Source: Prevotellaceae bacterium (GTDB lineage: Bacteria; Bacteroidota; Bacteroidia; Bacteroidales; Bacteroidaceae). From it: a stretch of 48,138 nt of DNA. The stretch spans positions 1 to 48,138 of the forward strand of contig JAQXXT010000088.1 of NCBI GenBank assembly GCA_029226205.1. Reading direction: 5' to 3'. Of the stretch, positions 35,401-45,981 are shown piece by piece (position 1 is the first letter of the stretch; each line of letters begins with the position of its first letter). The notes below the pieces were generated by a model, which saw only the letters and a list, made by a program, of their open reading frames with translations, was not told where the DNA came from and made no database searches. The position numbers were made by a program, and so were the translations under genes.

Positions 35401-38400
35401 CTAAAAGCCTAGTTTAAAACTGGTTCCACGACGTGTTTCTTCCTTCTCCTCAGACTTCGGAGAATTCGATACTGACGGACCCTCCTTCTCGGGCTCCTGC
35501 TGTGAGGCTTCTATCTTCTCATCTGCCCCCTTCAACCCAAGGATATCAGAGAAAGCGGCAGCGGCAAGGGCGAACTTGTAGCGTTCCTTGTCTTCTGCCC
35601 GGAACGTATTCATGTAAGCCATCTTGGGAATTTCTCTATAATGCCTCTTCCCGTCAATTTGGGCGCCGACGAAGAAACGGGGTATTCGTTCATCCGGCAT
35701 GTCTGGAAGTGTGTGCCGTTTATCCATTCTTTTCATGATGAATACAAATGGTTGGCCGTTCTTCTTCATGTCGATACGGTCCGTATTGAGACGGCTGATA
35801 TCGGGAATCTGAATGCCGGGGGAATTACTATTTTGAGGTACTTTGGGACCTACGTCATGCGCTGTTGACAAGCCATCGGGCTTTTCTCCGGGCCGCTGCC
35901 GAATATCCTCTTTGGGATCATAGACGGCTACACGGTTGCCTTTTCTTATCATTCTTGTAAGATAAGTGTCGAGGGCACGATGCGGGAAAGCGACCTTATC
36001 CATATCTTCAGGCTTGTCAGCCTTGATAAGAGGCAGACCGAGCAGATCTTTTAGTTTTTCGGCATCCTTACCGTAGGCGATGAAGACATCACCACTGTTG
36101 AACAGCACGATAGTATTTGCGTTTTTGGCTTTGACTCTCTCTATCGTTTTGCGCACGAAATCATAGTAGGAAGACTGACCTTCGCCTTTCTGTTGGGAAT
36201 CGTTCTCTTTCGGCGTCAGGACCTCGTTCGCCACCGGGGAAGCCTGAATCCCGGTATTTTGCATCTTCTTAGCTTCTTCGTGCAGACGGTCAATGATTAG
36301 ACTATACTCATCCTTTTGCTCTTTGGGGAGGCTGTCAAGCTCCTTGGCGGCGTTTCTAAAGTCGTAGTATTCCTGCATTCTACGGGCGTGAAGCTCTGGA
36401 CTGCCGAGAAGAAGGAACCGTCGGTTATCCTTTTCCTTATTGCCCATAAGATTGTCATGCTCGGTTAAATTCAAGAAGTCCTTGGCACCCTCGGTGAGGT
36501 AACGATTGAATCTGGAGCGGGTAGTACTGTCCAGTTTGTCAGGACTTACCATACCCGCAAGATTGGAAGCGTATTTTGATTTCTTGGTATCCAGTAACAG
36601 GCCGGCATATCTTTCCCTGTCCTTGTCAGTGAGGGTATTCGTGGCCCGTTTGTAGGCGAACTCAGCGGATACCACCTCCATCATCATGCCAAGTTTGTTA
36701 AGATGTGTCTGGACGGATCCTCCTGAGAGCATATCCGTGTTATATTCCTTATGAAGGACATCAGGATTCTTTGGGTCCATCTGCGCAAGATACCTGTCAG
36801 CACGGGCCATCAACGTGTTCAGCTTTCTCAGGTTATTCGGCATGGCCTCAGTGATATCTTTGGGGTGATCCTGCAAGTGACGGTACACCTCATAGGGCCT
36901 GAACTCCGTATTGACCGTCGTATTCAGTCCCACATAGTTACCGCCGCCTTCATTGATTTGGTCATGGGGACGGACAACGATATGGTCCATCCGTACGTCC
37001 GAAGAGTACATGCCAAGATTCTTGATAGTCTTGTCCTCATATTTCTTGGCCATAGCATAATCGGCTTTACCGTACAGACTGAGTTTGTAGAACTCGCCAT
37101 CTATTGAGGAATGATTCTGGCCGATTTTCTGACTGTTGTCAGGATTCTCGTATCTGTCACGATACTCATCCATCATGCCGAAGGAGGCTATAGCGGAATG
37201 AATATCGTTAAGGTCCTTTATGTCGGATGTGTTCCAGACCGCCTTTCCTTTTTCCCGTAGATCCTGCGGCGTCATGGGACGACCGGTCCTGCTGTCCGTG
37301 AATTCTCTTTCAGGCAGAATGTTAAGAAGCTCCCTGCCTCCTTGATAATAATAGTCATAGCGGTTCATGTCCATGTCCACAATACGCAGGCTGTCCGGAT
37401 GGGCCATATTGAGGTATGCCATCTGCCAGTCCTGAACACGCTGGCGCTGCCCGTCATTGGACATATAGAACGTTTTGGCGTGCTGTCTACCATCCTCTGT
37501 AAGGTCAAAGAACAAACCGTCATTCCTGTTGAAGATCTTGTCAAGATGGTCTTTGTCCTCCTGCGGCTTGTCGAGGACATAGTCAAGGGTGGTAATATTG
37601 TTGACCATGTTCATGAGAACCTTCCGGTCGGACTTAACCAAATTGGGATTGGTAGCGGGGGAGGCTTTGACATACTGCTCAAACGCATTGATGAGCTCGT
37701 GAGCGAGGTAGTCGATCTTCTTGACATCGGCAGGTCTTTCCTTAGTCTCAAGGAACTTCTGAGCCTTGTCGTAAAGTGCGGCGTACTTGTTTCCAAGGGC
37801 TTTCTTGTCTGTCATGGACTGCTCACTGATCCTGCCTTCCTTGATACGGTCCACGTCCTCCTTCTCCATGAAGCGGTACGGCGTAATTTTTCCATCGACA
37901 ACAGCCTTCTGAAAGTCATACTTATCCTCGAAGGCATACAGCTTGCCCTTAATGGGGTTGAGAGCGTCGTCGAATGCCTTGGCCGCATAACCGGTGTCGC
38001 CTGAGTAATCTATTGTTCCCGTGATGACATAGCTGGTCCGGGCATTTGTCTTTGGATCGTTGACGGCAAACACGGTCCCTATCTCGGGCTCAATCTTGTC
38101 ATGATGATAATACTCACCCGTGACACTGAGCATCCTGTCAATCTTCTTGATCTCGGATGGGTCGAGGTCACGTAGGGCCACACGATCCCCTTGCCGGTTA
38201 CTGATATTGACTCTGTGATCTGCGCTATCCAGTCTGAAGACATCAAAAGCCGGGTTGTCCTTCGTCTTAACGGTAAAGCCGAAATGACCTTCGTCGAGAC
38301 TGTTCCAGTGATATTCCTTTCCATGGCGGGCTCCCAGTTTCGATACAATTATGTCCTCGATGCGCTTTCCTTCCGTGGTGCCAAGAAATCCCTCCTCACG

Positions 38401-41400
38401 GTGTTTGTTAAACTGGTGAGCTTTCTCCATAGAGGCTATAGCCTTGTACGTATTCTCATCAGTGATGATGGGAAGAGGACGTGTCAGATGATTATACAGC
38501 CTTGCGGCGTCCTCCGTGCCTAGGATACGCTCGAAAGCAGGGCGGAGATCTATTCCGGGCATGGCGGGCAACTCGTATCTGTCGGGAGTGGGCTCATTCA
38601 GATTCCTCGTCCATTTGTCGGGGTCAACAGCTACAAATCCGTGGACATCCAACATCTTCTCCATAGTCTCACGGTCCTCCTTGGAGGATAATTTTTCAAG
38701 GAAGTTGACTTGCGAGCCACGGAAAGCGCTGAACCGCTGACCGTTATCCGTCTTTAAGACCGGCCATTCGTCCAAGTTTCTAAGGAATGAAAATGTGTCA
38801 ATAATATGGTTTCTCGCTCTAAACAACGTGGTACTACGGGATACTTCACCATTACGGACGGCCTGTTGGTTGTCATATTTGCCTTGAAGTGACTCTGCTG
38901 TCAGCTCCATGGCAGGGCGGTAGGTCTCATCAAAACCAAACGGCACGGCAATGCCACGGCTGCCGTCACCTTCAGTGACAGCGACGGTATAGTCTCTCCA
39001 TTTGCCTTTCTGGTCCTTTAGACTGAATGACTCGCCGACGGTGAGCTTGGGAGTCTCTTGTATCTCGCCGAGCAGCCCTGATTTCTCGAGCTCTCCGTTA
39101 AACTTCTTGTCCCGCATCTCCTCGAGGATGGAATCATCAGAAACAATATGCTTTTGGTAATTGATCTGATTGTACAGGGTTTTTGCGCCCTCCTCACCGA
39201 GCGCACGCTCAAAGGCAGGACGGAGGTCAAAATCAGAATCGCCGTAAAACTTGAACTTATCAGGGACATCCTCGGTTTTTGCCTTTGCCCATGAGTCGGC
39301 ATCCACGGCTACAAACTTGTACGTGCGCATCTGACTGTCAATGCGTCCGTCTGTATGGTCAGGAGCAAGGGTTTTCAGGAAGTCTGCCTGCCATTCCTGA
39401 AGCAGGGAAACACGATTGCCGTCCTTTGTCTTATAGGCATCGTTACAGTCAATGTCATAGAAAGTGTTGCTCAAGTTCTTGATATGGCTGTCCTCGGCTT
39501 TGATCGCATACTCCTTGGAAAATGACTGTGGAGAGGTATAGGTAAGGTCAACGAGTCTCTGCTTCAGAACATCCTTGTTGATTAGGAAAGCGGGACGCAG
39601 ACGGTCGTCATCCGTAGAAATAGGGACAGCAAGACCCATACTCTCGTCCTTGTTGGTCTGAGCGATGACATAGGGACCCCATGGAATATTCTGCCCGGTT
39701 GACACTTGAAACGCCTGTCCTACGCCAACCTTTATCTCGTCCTGCCCGTTCTTGATACCTGAGAACTTCACCCAACGCATGAAGGCGTCTTGATGCTCTT
39801 GGGACAGGTCACTGAGCAGTATGCCTGACTTATAAGCGTCCTCAGTAGCGACATTGACACGTCCGTCGAACACGTCCACTCTCGTAATCTCCTCAACAGA
39901 CTTATTGTTGGAAAGAGCCAAGGCCGTGCGGTCTGACTGGGTGATATCATTGGTATTGTCGATATTGATCTGGAATCCGTGAAGTTTGGAGTCCTTCCAG
40001 TCCCAGTGGTATCCTTCACCGAGATAATCAAGGACATCCTGCTCTGTCTGGGACATCTCGTTCAGTCCCATGATGATACGTTCCGTTTCTTTCTTTGTCA
40101 TATTTTTACCTTTTGTAAGGGCACCATTGATGATGGCGTCTTGAAACTCCTGTAAGTTAAGTTGGAGATCGGGCAAAACTCGATCCTTGTTAACTCTTTG
40201 CAGTTTATCATCTATCTCGTAGCAAGAAGAGACGAGTGTTCCTTCTAAATCTGGAGGTGTAACATCTCCGATTATATAATTTTTCCCTTTATATTGGAAG
40301 GTTATGCCAGTACTCGGCATAACCGCCTTACTATCCTTATACTGTCCTGTTACCTCGAAATATCTATCAAGACGTTTCAAGTCTTCTTTTGGCAGATAAG
40401 AGGCATATACACGGTTATCAGGAGCGAGGGACTGGGCGATACTTACGAGAAGATGCTTGTCTCTAATCTGTAAATTATGAATCTCCTTTTTATCTCCAAT
40501 ATATGGAGAGATGGGGCCTGTCTGTAATGGATATTGTTGATAGTCCCATACATAGCCTTCGTCAAGTCTTGAGAGTATTTTCTTTTCAAGCTCTGACTTT
40601 ATCTGCCGATCCTCGTCCGTCTCTCCCAGTGTGGAGACAGGAATGTTTGGCTTTGCGATTGCCGGATGACTCAACTGGCTTAACATAGGGTCATAGAAGA
40701 CATTGTTAAGATGCAGTTGTGGCTGAATTCTTTGGTGATTGTATACATACTCAGCCTCATTGTCTCCCACAGCCTTTACGAGAAAATTACGTACATCAAA
40801 TGCGGAATCCTTGATATAGGGCCAGTTCATATTTAAGGGATCATCATCAGCCTTGACAGGGTTTTCGACCTCCCAGTTTTTGGCTTCCAGTGCCGTAAGG
40901 CCGAAGCTCTCAAGAGTATAATTCACTTTGCGCCTATCATAGACATTGTTGGGTGACTGGCTGACAATAAATCTCGTCTGATCCTCATTGAGTGGGCTGA
41001 CAGTCGTAATTTCCTTTGAATTTGGCTTTTCCACCTCAAAGACGGGAAGGTTGTCTATCTCATGAAATTTCTTGGCCATATTTCCAATATAGTCCTTTAT
41101 GGCCATATCCAGTCCCTCTTTGGAGATATACTGTCTCTCCGTCGTAAAGTCCTGCTTGACCAAGCCTCTTTGAAAAGAATCGAAGTTTAACGGAAAATGC
41201 GGACGGTCCAAGGGCTCCCCGAGGGGGATGGCGATGGCTTTTGTCCTCGACATGTCATTAAGGGCAAAGACGTATTTACCCTTAGGAAGATACGTGGTGT
41301 CATGGTTGACTTTGAACACCAGACCCTCATCGGGAACTAAAGGTGCATGTCCTTCTCTGATGCCGACGAAATCAATCCAGCGTTTCAAGGCCTCCGTCTG

Positions 41401-44400
41401 TTCTTTCATAAGGCTGTCAAATGGAACCTCCCTGTGGTGAAGACCGTCCACAAGATGAAGCCTGCCGTCCTTCACGTCCACGCTCTGTATTCTCTGCTCC
41501 GCTTCAGGATCATCTGGATCTTCGATGATGGTTCCGTCCTGATTGAGCCACAGGTCAGTCCGCTGACGCTCATGGGAATGATGCCAGTCCCAGTGGAAGC
41601 CCTCACCGAGGGTATCCACGATTTCCTTTTCCTCGAGAGAAACAGAATTGTCCTTTCCCGAGGAGATGCGATTGGTCTCTTCTTCTGACATTTTATCTCC
41701 TATTGAAAGAGTGCCATCAATGATGGACTCTTGGAATTTTCTAAGATCCATAGAATTTAGGCTACCCTCTGTCTTGTTATGATCTTTGTCATAAGCCACT
41801 ACGGTAGCCTCCATGGAAGGAATCTGAACATGGACGTTGGCATTATCGTCGGGACTTACTTCGACTGTTGTGTCTTGTACATTTGTCACAACATAGCTAT
41901 GATTATCGTTGGCGAGGGAGAATGTAGTGCCTATAGTCGGTACGATGGCGGGAGAGTCCTTATAGTACCCCGTCACTTCAAGATACTTGTCCAACTTATG
42001 GATATTCTCCAGTCCCATGGCACGGACATCGAAAGGCTTCTCAATCTCTCTGCCATCTGCCGCAGATTTATCTCTCGCCTGAATGGTCAGATGTGCGTCC
42101 TTTACCTCCATGACAGAAGGAGTAACGTTGTGATCATAGCCTAAAAAAGTAGGCCACCACGTCTTGCTTTCTAAGTCGTTCCACCGGAAATTATCCGGAA
42201 GGTTTCTGATAATCTCCTTTTCGAGGGCAAATTTTATCCTGCGCTCATCCAAGGAATCTCCAAGTAATCCAACCTGCTTGTAGTCACCTCTTTGAAGAGC
42301 AGCGTTAATGCCATCTGTGGCTGTTATAGGGTCAACAGTACTCTTCTGCCAGTTGTACATCTTCTCGGCATCACTACCTCCGAGAGCGTCGATATATGCC
42401 TGTCGGACATCAATGCCTTCACCGATTCTCCATTGCGGGTCTTCTTTCTTTACAGGGTGATTATTCTCAAAAAGGTCGGCGTTGATGAAGAAGTATCCCT
42501 TCTTGTTCAGGGCTTGGTCTGCGTAGAATCTTTGCTCTTCGGTCATTTGGGGTAGTATAAGCCCGACATTGTCTGTGTTAATTACAGATACCCGATCTGG
42601 CCCGAAATTTCCACGCTTGTCGTATGTGAAGACCGGGAGGTTTCTAATCTCGTAATACAAGTTGTACCAACTGTTAAGTTGCTTGTCGAATGTATTCTTA
42701 AGCTCTTTCTTAGGAAGAAACTCCCCCTTGGTCTCATATCTCTGCGTGGCGAGTCCCCATTGGAGTTTCTTGACATCTACGGGGAAGTTGCCGACGGCAT
42801 TGAAGTCGTTGTTCTCGTAGGGCACGGCAAGTCCTTCCGCTCCGTCGGGGCGGGTCAAAGCAAAGACATACTTACCTCGTGGAAGGATAGGATCCGTCTT
42901 AACCTCAAAGATCAGGCCGTCTTTAGGAGTAACCCTCTTCGCCTCGTCCTTGATGCCGGCGATATCAATCCAATTTCTCAATGCCTCTCTCTGATAACGG
43001 GAGAATGAGAATGCGGTATACGGAAGAGTGACCACGAGATCGCTGGTCGGAGCTTTTTTCCCGATGATGACATGCCCGTTTTCGACCGTCATGCTCTCGA
43101 TGGTATCTTCTCCATGAAGGGAGATCATGCCAGTGTTGGGAGTAAGTGACAAATCTCCTTGTAACGGCGAGGCGTTGCCACGATCCCAGTGGAAGCCCTC
43201 ACCGAGATAGTCAGCGAGAGCCTTTTCCTCATCTTCCTTCTCCTGCCGCTCGGAATAATCCTCTACATTATGAAGGGTTCCGTCCTTGATACACTTGTTG
43301 AGATCCGAGACTCTAATCATACCGTAGGAGGCCATCTTGGCATGATATTCAGCCTCTTTCTTACCATAAGAATCCTTGACGATAACATCAGCACCTGCTG
43401 CCAAGAGTTTCTTGATATTCGCATCCATATCTTCTTTCTCTGCCGATACGATATTATAGGGCAGATCCACCTTTATCATTGAGGCGCCGCCACCATGCTC
43501 GTACTCCTGATAGAATCCATTCGATGGTACATAGTCTTGAAGAGGAATACCAGTCACCTTAGAGACGAATAGGGCGTCATCAGCAAGGGCCGTGGATTTT
43601 CCGTCTAGATAGTTAGTTTTGCTAAAGGTAATGGTATTGTCCTTACCTTTTCCGATAGAGGGCCGGAAGGCATAGCTGTACTGCATGTGCTCTTGCTCAT
43701 AGTCCATTGAGAAGGCATTGGTAATGGTAAACGTACCTTCTTTCTTACCGTCAGAGATACTGCCATAGAACTTCTTTCCAATCATCGGGTTGTTCGAGTC
43801 AAAAAGGGGAATATATGTATCCAACTGGTCCCCTTTAGCCTCCGGGATAGTTTCGCCGTTTCTGAATTTATTGATGAGACTGTCCAAAGTCTTGGCTGCC
43901 TCAAAATCCTTTGTCAGGATATATTCCGTCTCAAGGCCGCCGTTTTCGTTTAAGGGGTTTCGTGAAGCAATCCAGACATATCCCTTGTCATTAAGAGCTT
44001 CGAATAATTTATCTGTCTGGTCCTTGATCTCGCTCTTGTCATCATCCGGCAAGACTTTCGGAGCCAAGTCAACTTTATAGCCAGTAAATCCGTGCTCGGC
44101 ATTGTGATAGAGCCTTACAGTAGTATATTTAGTCAAGGCAACGGTGACTTTGTCATCATTACGAATCTCTGGAGAAACGTAATCAAGATCCTCTGGAACG
44201 TTGGTAAACTTACCCTTCTCCTCATCAAATCCAAGAGCCATGGCTTTATCAGTTTTCTCTTCTTCAGACTTATTTTCTGTATTCTCTGCCTCTTCCTCTT
44301 CTTGTGCCTCCTGCTGTTTTACGTTCTCTGTCTCACCTTTAGCAACCTTCGCCGGTATGTCTTGTCCTTTGTCCAATGCCTCGGCGAGGGAGAGTATCCT

Positions 44401-45708
44401 GTTGGCTTCCTCGATATTGTCAACGGTGACATAATTGAAGCTCTGATCCGATGCTATCTCAGTCTTTACGTCCTCGTCGTTGATATATCCCTTGTCGGCC
44501 AAAACGTCAGCGATATGGTCCGGATCCATGCCGGCGTCACGGTGGGGCTCGAGGAACACACGAATCTCTACCTTGTCGAGATTCTCCGGCGGACACGCAA
44601 GCTCCAGACGATGGATGTCGTCATCCACCATTTGAACAATATTTCCGTCGTTATCCCTGTCGGGCTTACCAAGCCTTACATTATCAGGAAGACCGACAAA
44701 GCTATCATTCTCCTTGGAGAAACGGATACTATTATTCCTCATGCTATCCTGCTGCGGGATATCCGTCTTTACTTTTTCGGCAATATCATTTGTGGCAGCG
44801 ATGCCGCCGTCCTGAATGATCCCTGTTGCTGTCGTATGGGAAACAACAATGTCCTTTGACTTTAACGCCTGCGGATCGTCGGCGTAAACGAAAGCAAGAA
44901 CGGGCTGTTCATCATTTCCTTTAATGGCCTCCCAAGCGGCAGAGAGAGTCTTGCCGGTGCCCAATACATTGTCAATGAGTATAGGAGTGCTTTTTTCCGG
45001 TATCTTATGAACCGAATGGATACCGAGGTCTATGTCTTCAACATCAAGACTTTGTTTCTTCAGATCATAAAGAGGCTTATGCTTGTTGCCTACAAGGAAA
45101 TCAGCGACAAAGATACCCGTCATGCGGGAAATCTGGTCACAAATCTCCTTGTTATAGGTTGCCTTTCCCGTATGGTCCGGAACAGGGACAAGCACCGGGA
45201 ACTCCGGGAATCCCTGCGTCTTCTGAGCCTTGGTAATGTTTTCCGCAATTTCATTTGCGGCATAGGAGGCGAAGAGGTCCACGGTCTTTAAATTCTTAGC
45301 AATCTGTTGTCTGGTGGAATGGGTATACACTTCTCCCAAGCCGTTCATGATATCAAACTTCTTGTCATCATAATAGTTGCCCGCCGAGATCACATGAAGT
45401 TTGTCATTCATGAGGATGTTCGGCTCGGGTTTCCGGGCCTCGTTGGCATAGTCCGTGATAGGTAACATGCCATTGATCTCGTCATTGGCATAGTGGATAT
45501 ACCTGTCATCTATCATGGTGACTAAAACTTTAACAGGCTTCTTGTCTTGATTGTTCTGTGACTCAGAGTCGTTGTAATGACTGACAGGCCATACCTCGAT
45601 CTCTTTCCCTTTCTGAATCCAGTCGGGTAGCTTTACTGATTGAGTCTGCTGCTTCTGAGTGGAGGAGCGGTCGATATTTTCCTCCTGCGGTTGTTGCTGA
45701 TTGTCCAT
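35401..45708 (-). CDS. 3435-aa giant polyvalent protein: N-terminal PRTase-like domain, approximately 530-aa tandem repeats, MutS-I-like segment, shared C-terminal module
   Basis: STPILIDNVLGTGKTLSAAWEAI (PRPP-loop-like); repeats opening with LGEGFHWDR / LGEGFHWDW / LGEGYHWDW; NTIVLFNSGDVFIAYGKDAEKLKDLLGLPL...AFPHRALDTYLTRMIRKGNRVAVYDPKED (MutS domain I-like); C-terminal PDISRLNTDRI...FSDILGLKG. Confidence 0.8.
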   Translation of the reverse strand: MDNQQQPQEENIDRSSTQKQQTQSVKLPDWIQKGKEIEVWPVSHYNDSESQNNQDKKPVKVLVTMIDDRYIHYANDEINGMLPITDYANEARKPEPNILMNDKLHVISAGNYYDDKKFDIMNGLGEVYTHSTRQQIAKNLKTVDLFASYAANEIAENITKAQKTQGFPEFPVLVPVPDHTGKATYNKEICDQISRMTGIFVADFLVGNKHKPLYDLKKQSLDVEDIDLGIHSVHKIPEKSTPILIDNVLGTGKTLSAAWEAIKGNDEQPVLAFVYADDPQALKSKDIVVSHTTATGIIQDGGIAATNDIAEKVKTDIPQQDSMRNNSIRFSKENDSFVGLPDNVRLGKPDRDNDGNIVQMVDDDIHRLELACPPENLDKVEIRVFLEPHRDAGMDPDHIADVLADKGYINDEDVKTEIASDQSFNYVTVDNIEEANRILSLAEALDKGQDIPAKVAKGETENVKQQEAQEEEEAENTENKSEEEKTDKAMALGFDEEKGKFTNVPEDLDYVSPEIRNDDKVTVALTKYTTVRLYHNAEHGFTGYKVDLAPKVLPDDDKSEIKDQTDKLFEALNDKGYVWIASRNPLNENGGLETEYILTKDFEAAKTLDSLINKFRNGETIPEAKGDQLDTYIPLFDSNNPMIGKKFYGSISDGKKEGTFTITNAFSMDYEQEHMQYSYAFRPSIGKGKDNTITFSKTNYLDGKSTALADDALFVSKVTGIPLQDYVPSNGFYQEYEHGGGASMIKVDLPYNIVSAEKEDMDANIKKLLAAGADVIVKDSYGKKEAEYHAKMASYGMIRVSDLNKCIKDGTLHNVEDYSERQEKEDEEKALADYLGEGFHWDRGNASPLQGDLSLTPNTGMISLHGEDTIESMTVENGHVIIGKKAPTSDLVVTLPYTAFSFSRYQREALRNWIDIAGIKDEAKRVTPKDGLIFEVKTDPILPRGKYVFALTRPDGAEGLAVPYENNDFNAVGNFPVDVKKLQWGLATQRYETKGEFLPKKELKNTFDKQLNSWYNLYYEIRNLPVFTYDKRGNFGPDRVSVINTDNVGLILPQMTEEQRFYADQALNKKGYFFINADLFENNHPVKKEDPQWRIGEGIDVRQAYIDALGGSDAEKMYNWQKSTVDPITATDGINAALQRGDYKQVGLLGDSLDERRIKFALEKEIIRNLPDNFRWNDLESKTWWPTFLGYDHNVTPSVMEVKDAHLTIQARDKSAADGREIEKPFDVRAMGLENIHKLDKYLEVTGYYKDSPAIVPTIGTTFSLANDNHSYVVTNVQDTTVEVSPDDNANVHVQIPSMEATVVAYDKDHNKTEGSLNSMDLRKFQESIIDGTLSIGDKMSEEETNRISSGKDNSVSLEEKEIVDTLGEGFHWDWHHSHERQRTDLWLNQDGTIIEDPDDPEAEQRIQSVDVKDGRLHLVDGLHHREVPFDSLMKEQTEALKRWIDFVGIREGHAPLVPDEGLVFKVNHDTTYLPKGKYVFALNDMSRTKAIAIPLGEPLDRPHFPLNFDSFQRGLVKQDFTTERQYISKEGLDMAIKDYIGNMAKKFHEIDNLPVFEVEKPNSKEITTVSPLNEDQTRFIVSQSPNNVYDRRKVNYTLESFGLTALEAKNWEVENPVKADDDPLNMNWPYIKDSAFDVRNFLVKAVGDNEAEYVYNHQRIQPQLHLNNVFYDPMLSQLSHPAIAKPNIPVSTLGETDEDRQIKSELEKKILSRLDEGYVWDYQQYPLQTGPISPYIGDKKEIHNLQIRDKHLLVSIAQSLAPDNRVYASYLPKEDLKRLDRYFEVTGQYKDSKAVMPSTGITFQYKGKNYIIGDVTPPDLEGTLVSSCYEIDDKLQRVNKDRVLPDLQLNLQEFQDAIINGALTKGKNMTKKETERIIMGLNEMSQTEQDVLDYLGEGYHWDWKDSKLHGFQINIDNTNDITQSDRTALALSNNKSVEEITRVDVFDGRVNVATEDAYKSGILLSDLSQEHQDAFMRWVKFSGIKNGQDEIKVGVGQAFQVSTGQNIPWGPYVIAQTNKDESMGLAVPISTDDDRLRPAFLINKDVLKQRLVDLTYTSPQSFSKEYAIKAEDSHIKNLSNTFYDIDCNDAYKTKDGNRVSLLQEWQADFLKTLAPDHTDGRIDSQMRTYKFVAVDADSWAKAKTEDVPDKFKFYGDSDFDLRPAFERALGEEGAKTLYNQINYQKHIVSDDSILEEMRDKKFNGELEKSGLLGEIQETPKLTVGESFSLKDQKGKWRDYTVAVTEGDGSRGIAVPFGFDETYRPAMELTAESLQGKYDNQQAVRNGEVSRSTTLFRARNHIIDTFSFLRNLDEWPVLKTDNGQRFSAFRGSQVNFLEKLSSKEDRETMEKMLDVHGFVAVDPDKWTRNLNEPTPDRYELPAMPGIDLRPAFERILGTEDAARLYNHLTRPLPIITDENTYKAIASMEKAHQFNKHREEGFLGTTEGKRIEDIIVSKLGARHGKEYHWNSLDEGHFGFTVKTKDNPAFDVFRLDSADHRVNISNRQGDRVALRDLDPSEIKKIDRMLSVTGEYYHHDKIEPEIGTVFAVNDPKTNARTSYVITGTIDYSGDTGYAAKAFDDALNPIKGKLYAFEDKYDFQKAVVDGKITPYRFMEKEDVDRIKEGRISEQSMTDKKALGNKYAALYDKAQKFLETKERPADVKKIDYLAHELINAFEQYVKASPATNPNLVKSDRKVLMNMVNNITTLDYVLDKPQEDKDHLDKIFNRNDGLFFDLTEDGRQHAKTFYMSNDGQRQRVQDWQMAYLNMAHPDSLRIVDMDMNRYDYYYQGGRELLNILPEREFTDSRTGRPMTPQDLREKGKAVWNTSDIKDLNDIHSAIASFGMMDEYRDRYENPDNSQKIGQNHSSIDGEFYKLSLYGKADYAMAKKYEDKTIKNLGMYSSDVRMDHIVVRPHDQINEGGGNYVGLNTTVNTEFRPYEVYRHLQDHPKDITEAMPNNLRKLNTLMARADRYLAQMDPKNPDVLHKEYNTDMLSGGSVQTHLNKLGMMMEVVSAEFAYKRATNTLTDKDRERYAGLLLDTKKSKYASNLAGMVSPDKLDSTTRSRFNRYLTEGAKDFLNLTEHDNLMGNKEKDNRRFLLLGSPELHARRMQEYYDFRNAAKELDSLPKEQKDEYSLIIDRLHEEAKKMQNTGIQASPVANEVLTPKENDSQQKGEGQSSYYDFVRKTIERVKAKNANTIVLFNSGDVFIAYGKDAEKLKDLLGLPLIKADKPEDMDKVAFPHRALDTYLTRMIRKGNRVAVYDPKEDIRQRPGEKPDGLSTAHDVGPKVPQNSNSPGIQIPDISRLNTDRIDMKKNGQPFVFIMKRMDKRHTLPDMPDERIPRFFVGAQIDGKRHYREIPKMAYMNTFRAEDKERYKFALAAAAFSDILGLKGADEKIEASQQEPEKEGPSVSNSPKSEEKEETRRGTSFKLGF

Positions 45709-45729
45709 ATTTGCTGCGGATTTTATTCG

Positions 45730-45884
45730 TTTTTCCTACAAAATAAATAAAAATAGGGGAGACTCGGAAACGGCGGAAAATATAGTAATTTTCTTAACAT
45801 TGATATTTTCCTCTTTGTTGATTATAGCAATCTTGCCACCTTATGTGAACTCCAAATTTGTTAATTTTAGAGGTTATATATCCT
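45730..45884. repeat. Intergenic repeat upstream of the 3435-aa gene (copy B)
   Basis: TTTTTCCTACAAAATAAATAAAAATAGGGGAGACTCGGAAACGGCGGAAAATATAGTAATTTTCTTAACATTGATATTTTC (45730-45810), then TTGTTAATTTTAGAGGTTATATATCC; pairs with copy A. Confidence 0.85.
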
Positions 45885-45928
45885 TAACAAGGAAGATGAA
45901 AAATATTCAGAAAATTTATGTCAATACA

Positions 45929-45960
45929 TTTGGACTTTTCGGGATTTATCCTTATCTTTG
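45929..45960 (+). promoter_or_regulatory. Bacteroidota-type promoter TTTG-N20-TATCTTTG for the right-end operon
   Basis: TTTG 45929-45932 and TATCTTTG 45953-45960 with 20-nt spacing; ATG at 45982. Confidence 0.75.
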
Positions 45961-45981
45961 CAGCAGATAAAGTTAGGTAGA

